From the NCBI GenBank assembly GCA_002401295.1, contig NVSR01000091.1, positions 1,795 to 7,888 on the forward strand: a stretch of DNA of 6,094 nt. The letters are read 5' to 3'. Within the stretch, counting starts at the first letter, position 1; each line of letters opens with the position of its first letter. Shown here piece after piece: positions 1 through 5,581 of the stretch. The notes beneath the pieces were generated by a model. The model did not search any database, had not been told where the DNA came from, and was given only the letters and a program-made list of their open reading frames with translations. Source of the stretch: SAR324 cluster bacterium. Lineage in GTDB: Bacteria > SAR324 > XYD2-FULL-50-16. A program made the translations under genes and the position numbers.

Positions 1-662
1 GTGATTATAGTTTTGCAGGCTCGTTAACATTAAGTGGCTGGGAACATATTGCGTGGTATTTAAGTTGGAAACATAATGGAGATTTACAATTTCCTCCTCA
101 TACATCTAGTAGCGATGGAAGAATGCCAGGTTTATTACATTTGGCAATGAAGAATGAAAAAGAAGAAAAAATAGATTTACTGTTCACCGATGCCCCTGGT
201 GAATGGTTTGATAATTGGACAACAAATGTGAATGCTGAAAATGCAAAAGGAGCTAAATGGGTTCATGATAATTGTGATGCCTTTTTACTTTTTGCAGACT
301 GTGAAATGCTAATTAGTCTAAAACGTGGTATTGCAAAACGACAAATAAGCTCTGTGGCTGATAGACTTCTTGATAACATTAAAAATAGACCCTTAGGTTT
401 AGTTTGGTCAAAGTCTGATATTTCGATTCCTAAAGATACAAAAAAACAAATTCGTTCTACTTTTGAACTAAATCCTTTAAAATATTTTTCTGAATTCGAA
501 ACAAGTTTAAAAGAGGGTAAAGCAAATATTTTCCACCATAATATTTGTAATTCAATAGATTGGCTTATCCTAAGTTTACAGAGTAATAAAAATACTAATC
601 CTAAAATCGCATCCAATAAACCAGAAGACATGTTTCTTTCAAAAAGAGTAATAAATGAATAA
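1..662 (+). CDS. TRAFAC-type GTPase, double-GTPase (DO-GTPase) family, 5'-truncated by window
   Basis: The reading frame is open from base 3 to the TAA at 660-662, giving 219 visible residues. The ATG at 123 is internal, because the residues before it (GSLTLSGWE, FPPHTSS) read as conserved protein of this family, so the start and the Walker A P-loop lie upstream of the window. Visible GTPase motifs are: a probable switch I threonine in FPPHT (codon 102-104); the G3 motif DAPG within TDAPGEWF (189-200); and a G4-type WSKSD (405-419), where SKSD replaces the classical NKxD. The DAPGEWF and GLLHLA phrasing is what I recall from double-GTPase proteins of predicted GTP-dependent conflict systems; this is family recall, not a search. 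It overlaps the next gene by 8 bases and so should be co-translated with it. It probably acts in the cytoplasm as the larger member of a GTPase pair. Family placement is good; the exact subfamily is uncertain. Confidence 0.82.
   Translation, partial: DYSFAGSLTLSGWEHIAWYLSWKHNGDLQFPPHTSSSDGRMPGLLHLAMKNEKEEKIDLLFTDAPGEWFDNWTTNVNAENAKGAKWVHDNCDAFLLFADCEMLISLKRGIAKRQISSVADRLLDNIKNRPLGLVWSKSDISIPKDTKKQIRSTFELNPLKYFSEFETSLKEGKANIFHHNICNSIDWLILSLQSNKNTNPKIASNKPEDMFLSKRVINE
644..648 (+). promoter_or_regulatory. Ribosome binding site of the second GTPase
   Basis: AAGAG lies 6 bases before the ATG at 655, inside the last codons of the upstream GTPase gene. It supports 655 as the start and implies translational coupling, since the upstream TAA (660-662) falls just after the new start. 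Confidence 0.5.
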
Positions 663-1497
663 TGTATTAATAATTGGTGGATCAAATTCTGGTAAAACAC
701 ATTTTGGAGGTCAGCTATATGGAAGACTTACTAGTCGGCAGTTTGAATATAAAATTGCACCAGATAATAGACCTGATGATCTTACGATATTTACAGATGT
801 TCTAAATAAACTTGTTGAAGGGAAAAGAGCTGGACATACTGAATCATCTGCAAATAGAAGTATTGAATTAAAAACCGAAGACAACAATGGAAATAATGTT
901 GTTTTTTCTTTTCCTGACTATGCGGGGGAACAAGTAAAGATGATAGTTGACAACAGGAGAATTAATTCAATTTGGAAAGACTATATCGATAATAGTAGTT
1001 CATGGGTTTTATTTGTTCGATTAGACGATATGAAGATTAGAGAAGATATTATCAATAGAGGTAGTCATGATCCTGAAGAAATAAAGAAAAGAAATACTGA
1101 GATACCTACCATGGAGATTTCTCAATCTGCTTATTTTGTAGAACTACTGCAAACCTTTTTATATATGAAAGGTATTTCAACGCTTAATAAAGTAACCTCA
1201 CCAAACTTGACAATTGTTCTTTCATGTTGGGATATGCTAAAGCAAGATGAAACTAGCATTCCATCTGATTTACTAGAGGAAAGGCTACCTATGTTATATA
1301 ATTTTATTCAAAATAATTGGAATAAAAATTCAATATCAATATTAGGTCTTTCATCAACTGAAAAATCATTAACTGATGAAGCAGATAATGATTTCATTGA
1401 TAGAACACCAATTGATTTTGGATATATCGTTAATGAAAATGGAAAAAAAGAAAAGGATTTAACTTTATCAATTGGAACATTCATTGGTCGAAAATAA
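655..1497 (+). CDS. Second GTPase of the pair, P-loop NTPase, 280 aa
   Basis: This is a small cytoplasmic GTPase-like protein. The Walker A motif GGSNSGKT sits at residues 8-15, almost at the N-terminus, so the ATG at 655 leaves no room for an N-terminal extension and fits the family. The G3 motif DYAGE is at residues 88-92, after a beta strand (VVFSFP). The position expected for the guanine-specificity NKxD motif reads LSCWDML (residues 189-195), keeping only the Asp; a LSS motif at 232-234 may serve as G5. The CWD variant is what I recall from GTPases encoded beside GAP1 proteins. The gene starts 8 bases inside the upstream GTPase gene and its TAA (1495-1497) lies inside the start of the GAP1-PNP gene, so the three form one operon. 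It may pair with the upstream GTPase as an asymmetric switch. Nucleotide preference cannot be fixed from sequence because of the weak G4. Confidence 0.85.
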   Translation: MNNVLIIGGSNSGKTHFGGQLYGRLTSRQFEYKIAPDNRPDDLTIFTDVLNKLVEGKRAGHTESSANRSIELKTEDNNGNNVVFSFPDYAGEQVKMIVDNRRINSIWKDYIDNSSSWVLFVRLDDMKIREDIINRGSHDPEEIKKRNTEIPTMEISQSAYFVELLQTFLYMKGISTLNKVTSPNLTIVLSCWDMLKQDETSIPSDLLEERLPMLYNFIQNNWNKNSISILGLSSTEKSLTDEADNDFIDRTPIDFGYIVNENGKKEKDLTLSIGTFIGRK

Positions 1498-4400
1498 AAT
1501 TATTGTACAGCAAGCTTATTATGGAGAATTAAATAAGGGGCATGCTTGTCTCGCAAATAGCATTGATAATCCAGATCTTATTTCACAACTAATTACTTTT
1601 ACAGATAGACCTGATGCGTTAATCCCAGGAATAGAACTCACTCCCTTTTTTTCTGGAATGGCATTATTGACATATTACGTTTTCATGAAAACTTTTCCAG
1701 ACGCTTCTGCGACAAGGGCAGGAATGGTTTTTACGCATGTATTGATTATTAATCAAAATGATATTGATGCCATCAACAATTTAGATGACATCTTCTCGCA
1801 TTTTGTTGATACGGTACCAGGCGAACGAACAGGAATAGATACACTTCACATAGATGTTTCAGAGAAAAAATATGTATCAAGTTTTGAATTTCAACCAAAA
1901 TTTATACAAGAAATCATTAATTCATTCTTAGGTGAAGTTTCTCCAATTTTATTTTCTGGAGATGATGACTCATTTCAATTAGTCCTTCAGAAAATTTGGA
2001 ATATTCCAGTTGTTGAACTTAGAAAAAGAATGAAATTTAGAACAAGCTTTACCCCATCAGATATTGAAGACAGAAATGATTTGACAATAGTCTCAATCCA
2101 AAAAGAGTTTTTACCAAAATGGTCTGATAGGCCTGTTATTCAATCAGAAAATAATGAATTAGTTGAAATAGTATCTCATGCTGAATCATTCTTTTTAGGT
2201 AATAAAAAAGATAATCCATTTTATTTATTTCTAGTTGATTTAAATGTAAACCTATCTAATATTTCTAATTATAAACAAATTGATAAAGTTTTTAATCATT
2301 TAAGTTCTATAGATAAATTAGAAGATGCTGATAGTTTAAGGCAAAATATTCGCGTATTATCTCTAATATCCCCATCTTCTATCGATGGAGTAGAGATAAA
2401 AGGCAAGTTTATTAAACGTCTTGATGAACTAGTTAATATGGGCTTAGAAACGAATATAAAAGCGTTAAGAAATATAAACTGGAGTGCATTCACTGACGGT
2501 GAAATAAACGTAAAACAAATTTTATCAGACTTTATAATTCGAGAACTTAGTAAAAATACTCAATTCCAACTTGAACTAATTGTTGGACTTTTTGATATCG
2601 CTTTTAATGAGCAAGAAAAAACTTTTTGGCACACTACTATTCGAGACGCTTTCAAGCAAGCGACGTCAACATCCAAAATAGCTATATTTAAAAATATTTG
2701 GAAAATTTTAGATTATTCAGAAGAGACCTTATTGATTAATATCTTTACACTTATCCCCTATACAACAGGGAGTGAATCCTCCTTGCTAGATAATATTCCA
2801 GCTGTTGTCCAAGAAAAAACTTCTAAAACTATTGTATCCATTTTCAAGGATAGAAAATGGTATTTATTACATGCAGAAATTTTACTAAGACACATGGAAA
2901 TAATTAATGCCCTAAAAAGTCAATTGAAACTTGAAGAGAAGGAAAAATTCGACAAATCAATTGGTGTAAAATATATTGTAGAAAAATTGGGTGATAATCA
3001 ACTAATTGACTTAACATTGTCAACCTGCGATAATAAACTTATTCAGATTACAGTAGACCGTATTTTAAAAAAGAAATCTCTCCTGAAAGAGCTAAATGTT
3101 GACATACCTTGTTGGCTAAATATTTGGTCATCTACGTTAAAGCATACAAAAAGTATTACTGAAGGAATAGAAGGAAACGAACAAAAGGTTGTTGATTCAA
3201 TATTGGATTTGATCATTGCTGAAAATCCAGTTCCTGAAATAATAATTGAATTAATTGCTACTTCTATCTATAGTGATATTTCAAATTATAAAAACAGAGA
3301 TAAATGTTGGGTTAAAATTCCTTCGAAATATAGAGTTCTATTTTTGAATTCAACAGCGACTGGAATAATTAAAAAGTATCTATTGGATGAAGTGGACGTT
3401 GCTTTAATAGAAACATCTCTTGTTGATGTCATATCCTCTGATTCATTCATCACAAATTATTTATATGAACATAGAGAGAATATTGAGGCAGTAATTAAAG
3501 TTTATGATGGTTTTTTAACTTTAAAAGATCATTTTCTTTCAGATTATGTAAAATACTACAGTAAAAGTATTACTAAAGAACAATCGATAGAACTTGGTAT
3601 TTTGGTTAATAAGAAAAAATTTAAGCAAACTGCTAGAATCATTTATGATAAATCAAAGAAAAATGATTCTTTTAAAATTTCATTTGAATATTGTAAAAAT
3701 TTAGTTAACTTAAAGTTTATGGAAAAAGTATGGAGTGGTAATAGAAAAAGTAATTTTAGTCAGCCTTCAGTTAATTATAAAAATAATAATAAAAAGGAAT
3801 TATATATGACAAAAGGTTTACCAACCGTAGTAATACTTACTGCAATACAAGAAGAATATAATGCTGTTAGAATGCACTTAAAAGATATTAACGATGCGGA
3901 TAAGAATAATACAAGTTATGAGCTGGGCATATTTGAGTTTGAAGGTACAGAAATTGCGAATGTTATCATTCGTGAATGTGGAGCAAAAAATACAATAGCA
4001 GCCCAAGAAACAGAGCGTGCAATTCAATATTTTAAACCTAATTGTATGTTTTTTGTGGGTATAGCGGGTTCAAGAAAACCAAATGATTTTTCAGTTGGTG
4101 ATGTGATTTTTCCTGAAAAGATATACTCTTATGAAGGAGGAAAGTCTGAAGAAAATTCATTTAAAGCTAGACCTGATTTAGCTGGTGTTAGTTATTCATT
4201 ATTAGAACTGGCTAAAAAAGAACGAAGGAAAGAAGATTGGAAAGTATTAATTAAAAAGAAATTGAAAAAACCTGTGAAAGCAAATTTGGGAATAATCGCA
4301 TCTGGAGATAAAATTGTTGAACATTATAATTCAGGCATAGGCAATATATTAACAGAACACTTCAATGATACATCCGTGGTTGAAATGGAAGGTTTCGGTT

Positions 4401-4609
4401 TTGCCAATGCTGCAGGTAGACAAGGCGATGAAACAAGTGATATTTTGATAGGAATCGTTCGAGGTATTTCGGATGTTATTGGACAACCTCAAGAGAATGG
4501 GAAGGAAGATCAAGCAGATAGACGACCAGATGGTGTAAAAGGATTGGCTTCAGATACAGCAGCAGCATTTGCTTTTTGGTTAATTTTAAAAACATATCAA
4601 AATAAATAA
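1472..4609 (+). CDS. GAP1-N-like GTPase-associated protein fused to C-terminal PNP/MTAN nucleosidase effector, 1045 aa
   Basis: Numbering is from the TTG at 1472, the longest form; TTG at 1484 has a better-spaced GGAA and may be the true start. Residues about 8-250 resemble GTPase-associated protein 1 N-terminal domains: IIVQQAYYGELNKGHACLA near the start, then a helical part with LRKRMKFRTSFTP (183-195). Residues about 250-755 are mostly predicted helical and I do not recognise them. Residues 755-778 are an Asn/Lys-rich linker. Residues 784-1040 are a full nucleoside phosphorylase/nucleosidase domain: TAIQEE (790-795; E795 aligns with the catalytic Glu12 of E. coli MTA/SAH nucleosidase), VGIAGS (862-867), GDVIFP (876-881), ASGDK (943-947), VVEMEG (969-974, ribose contact) and RGISD (997-1001, catalytic Asp). 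The likely role is an effector that cleaves the N-glycosidic bond of a nucleoside or nucleotide, held in check by the N-terminal half and the two GTPases. The substrate is unknown. No signal peptide or membrane segment is seen. Confidence 0.8.
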   Translation: MEHSLVENKIIVQQAYYGELNKGHACLANSIDNPDLISQLITFTDRPDALIPGIELTPFFSGMALLTYYVFMKTFPDASATRAGMVFTHVLIINQNDIDAINNLDDIFSHFVDTVPGERTGIDTLHIDVSEKKYVSSFEFQPKFIQEIINSFLGEVSPILFSGDDDSFQLVLQKIWNIPVVELRKRMKFRTSFTPSDIEDRNDLTIVSIQKEFLPKWSDRPVIQSENNELVEIVSHAESFFLGNKKDNPFYLFLVDLNVNLSNISNYKQIDKVFNHLSSIDKLEDADSLRQNIRVLSLISPSSIDGVEIKGKFIKRLDELVNMGLETNIKALRNINWSAFTDGEINVKQILSDFIIRELSKNTQFQLELIVGLFDIAFNEQEKTFWHTTIRDAFKQATSTSKIAIFKNIWKILDYSEETLLINIFTLIPYTTGSESSLLDNIPAVVQEKTSKTIVSIFKDRKWYLLHAEILLRHMEIINALKSQLKLEEKEKFDKSIGVKYIVEKLGDNQLIDLTLSTCDNKLIQITVDRILKKKSLLKELNVDIPCWLNIWSSTLKHTKSITEGIEGNEQKVVDSILDLIIAENPVPEIIIELIATSIYSDISNYKNRDKCWVKIPSKYRVLFLNSTATGIIKKYLLDEVDVALIETSLVDVISSDSFITNYLYEHRENIEAVIKVYDGFLTLKDHFLSDYVKYYSKSITKEQSIELGILVNKKKFKQTARIIYDKSKKNDSFKISFEYCKNLVNLKFMEKVWSGNRKSNFSQPSVNYKNNNKKELYMTKGLPTVVILTAIQEEYNAVRMHLKDINDADKNNTSYELGIFEFEGTEIANVIIRECGAKNTIAAQETERAIQYFKPNCMFFVGIAGSRKPNDFSVGDVIFPEKIYSYEGGKSEENSFKARPDLAGVSYSLLELAKKERRKEDWKVLIKKKLKKPVKANLGIIASGDKIVEHYNSGIGNILTEHFNDTSVVEMEGFGFANAAGRQGDETSDILIGIVRGISDVIGQPQENGKEDQADRRPDGVKGLASDTAAAFAFWLILKTYQNK
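1474..1477 (+). promoter_or_regulatory. GGAA favouring the TTG start at 1484 for the GAP1-PNP gene
   Basis: GGAA lies 6 bases before the in-frame TTG at 1484. The TTG at 1472 has only AAAGGA (1452-1457), 14 bases away, which is too far for a normal Shine-Dalgarno. No ATG or GTG codes an alternative start before the conserved IIVQQ segment, so a TTG start seems unavoidable. Both candidate sites lie within the end of the second GTPase gene. Confidence 0.4.
3794..3798 (+). promoter_or_regulatory. Strong internal Shine-Dalgarno in front of the PNP domain
   Basis: AAGGA lies exactly 7 bases before an in-frame ATG at 3806-3808, inside the coding region of the GAP1-PNP gene. The surrounding 40 bases are A/T-only apart from this motif, like an untranslated leader. 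It is the best ribosome binding site in the window and is placed at the domain boundary. Confidence 0.6.
3806..4609 (+). CDS. Candidate nested product: free PNP/MTAN nucleosidase, 267 aa
   Basis: This is an alternative translation product in the same frame as the GAP1-PNP gene, starting at its Met779. It would comprise only the nucleosidase domain, with the first beta strand (TVVILTAIQEE) beginning about 6 residues after the Met, as in stand-alone MTA/SAH nucleosidases. All catalytic motifs are included. The length is a little above the roughly 230 residues usual for stand-alone MTAN enzymes, mainly because of a Lys-rich insertion (about residues 908-935 of the full protein). Support is the AAGGA at 3794-3798 with 7-base spacing and the leader-like linker. 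No stop codon separates it from the upstream domain, so a full-length fusion must also be possible. Whether it is really made cannot be told from sequence alone. Confidence 0.4.
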   Translation: MTKGLPTVVILTAIQEEYNAVRMHLKDINDADKNNTSYELGIFEFEGTEIANVIIRECGAKNTIAAQETERAIQYFKPNCMFFVGIAGSRKPNDFSVGDVIFPEKIYSYEGGKSEENSFKARPDLAGVSYSLLELAKKERRKEDWKVLIKKKLKKPVKANLGIIASGDKIVEHYNSGIGNILTEHFNDTSVVEMEGFGFANAAGRQGDETSDILIGIVRGISDVIGQPQENGKEDQADRRPDGVKGLASDTAAAFAFWLILKTYQNK

Positions 4610-4727
4610 CGTGCCATAAGAAGTACCATAGTGAAAAAATATCATTTATAATTAAGTATGCAATTGTTCTTATCTTAGAAATAGAAATAAAATAGACCCC
4701 AGGGGTTGAATCTCCACTTTTATTAGA

Positions 4728-4741
4728 ATCTACATGTAGAT
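4728..4741. repeat. 14-bp perfect palindrome
   Basis: ATCTACATGTAGAT reads the same on both strands, with no spacer and no mismatch. It could be a dimeric protein binding site, though it sits between convergent genes where an operator would be unexpected, or it may be coincidental. No second copy was seen in the window. Confidence 0.45.
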
Positions 4742-4803
4742 ATATATTTGCCACCAGTAAAACTAAAAAACATATGATGCAAAAGATAGCTGTTGCAAGA
4801 AAG

Positions 4804-4822
4804 AAAAGGTCAGGTAGACCCT
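4804..4822 (-). terminator. Weak Rho-independent terminator candidate for the minus-strand operon
   Basis: Read on the minus strand, AGGGTC - TACCT - GACCTT can form a 6-bp stem (4 Watson-Crick GC/AT pairs at the loop end, one G-U, one A-U). A T-rich tail (TTTTCTTTCTT) follows. It lies about 48 bases beyond the stop of the Sel1-repeat gene. The stem is short and the tail is interrupted by C, so this is a tentative call. Confidence 0.35.
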
Positions 4823-4870
4823 ATACCCTCTTCTTTTTAGTTGTCCTATTTATTTGTGTTTGTGAAATAC

Positions 4871-5581
4871 TTAAAGGCTCTCTAATCGTTTGATTGTTTC
4901 TTTTACTTCTTTATCATTTGGATGGGAGGCAAGGAAGTACTTATAAACTTCAATTGCTTTCTCATACTCTTTCAAATCATTTTCATACAAACGAGCTAAA
5001 TTATAAGGAGCATTTCTATGTTTCATCTTTAGAGCTTTGATAAACCATTTCTCAGCTTCTTTATAATCTTTTTTTTCTGTGCGATATAGTATTCCTAAGG
5101 CGAAGGCTCCATTTGCATCTTTAATATCAATAGCTTTCTTGTACCACTCTATGGCTTTAATGTCATTATTGAGCTTATCATTATATAAGAGTCCTAAAGC
5201 ATAAGTAGAACCTTCATGCCCTAGCTTAACAGCTATGAGATAATATTTTTCTGCTAAGTTATATTTTAGTATATCTTCATACATACACGCCATACTATAA
5301 GCACTATCTCCATCTGCTCTATCAATTCCTTTTTGATACCAAGTTATAGCAGTATTAAAGTCATATAGCTTGAACCTGTACATCATTGCTACATAATCAG
5401 AACTTTCCTTTTTACCTAAACTATAGGACTCTTTTTCAAGTTGTATAACTTTGTGATAATCACCTTCTTTATATGCTTTAACCGACGCTTTACTCAACTT
5501 TTCTATTGTTGCATTAAGGTCTGCATTGGCATATAGACCCGTTATAAGTAAGGTAATTAAAATTAATATTATTTTTTTCAT
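4871..5581 (-). CDS. Exported Sel1/TPR-like repeat protein, 236 aa
   Basis: Residues 1-20 form a classic Sec signal peptide: KK at 2-3, a hydrophobic Ile/Leu core at 4-16, and an ANA site giving cleavage after Ala20. No lipobox cysteine is present, so a soluble periplasmic protein is likely. The mature part is a chain of helix-turn-helix repeats with a period of about 33 residues. Aromatic pairs mark each unit (W81Y, Y113Y, W146Y, W179F, Y213), as do A-LG-LY or A-LARLYE motifs (A128, A161, A196 regions). These are typical of Sel1-like/TPR repeats, which bind other proteins. The ATG overlaps the stop of the upstream gene as ATGA (5581-5578), and GGAA at 5593-5590 is spaced 8 bases before it. 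This position suggests it serves the upstream product, possibly as an immunity or chaperone protein. That role is inference; the repeat fold and export are well supported. Confidence 0.85.
   Translation of the reverse strand: MKKIILILITLLITGLYANADLNATIEKLSKASVKAYKEGDYHKVIQLEKESYSLGKKESSDYVAMMYRFKLYDFNTAITWYQKGIDRADGDSAYSMACMYEDILKYNLAEKYYLIAVKLGHEGSTYALGLLYNDKLNNDIKAIEWYKKAIDIKDANGAFALGILYRTEKKDYKEAEKWFIKALKMKHRNAPYNLARLYENDLKEYEKAIEVYKYFLASHPNDKEVKETIKRLESL

Larger units (their letters stand above)
4610..4870. other. Convergent intergenic region without a convincing gene
   Basis: This is the 261-bp gap between the ends of the plus-strand operon and the minus-strand operon. It is A/T-rich, with a GC palindrome (ACCCC-A-GGGGT, 4696-4706) enclosed by AATAAAA (4686-4692) and its complement TTTTATT (4718-4724). 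It also holds a 14-bp palindrome and a weak terminator-like hairpin, listed separately. No strong terminator follows the GAP1-PNP gene. No tRNA, integron attC-like or insertion-sequence end was recognised. Confidence 0.6.

Noticed and set aside
123..662. A complete 179-residue gene starting at ATG 123
   Set aside because: The same frame is open to the window start and the upstream residues are conserved-looking GTPase sequence; an intact GTPase would need a P-loop, which is missing after 123.
263..700. Minus-strand open frame of 145 codons
   Set aside because: Lies antisense to the first GTPase gene, whose protein has recognisable motifs; the antisense peptide has no motif and shows AT-rich shadow composition.
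2296..2493. Minus-strand open frame of 65 codons
   Set aside because: Fully antisense inside the GAP1-PNP gene, short, with no recognisable motif.
4610..4680. Rho-independent terminator directly after the GAP1-PNP gene
   Set aside because: No GC-rich inverted repeat followed by a T run is visible here; only scattered A/T tracts.
4476..4754. Minus-strand open frame of 92 codons over the gap and the end of the PNP domain
   Set aside because: GTG start with no ribosome binding site, and about 134 bases antisense to the catalytic end of the PNP domain; the hydrophobic peptide looks like a by-product of A/T-rich sequence.
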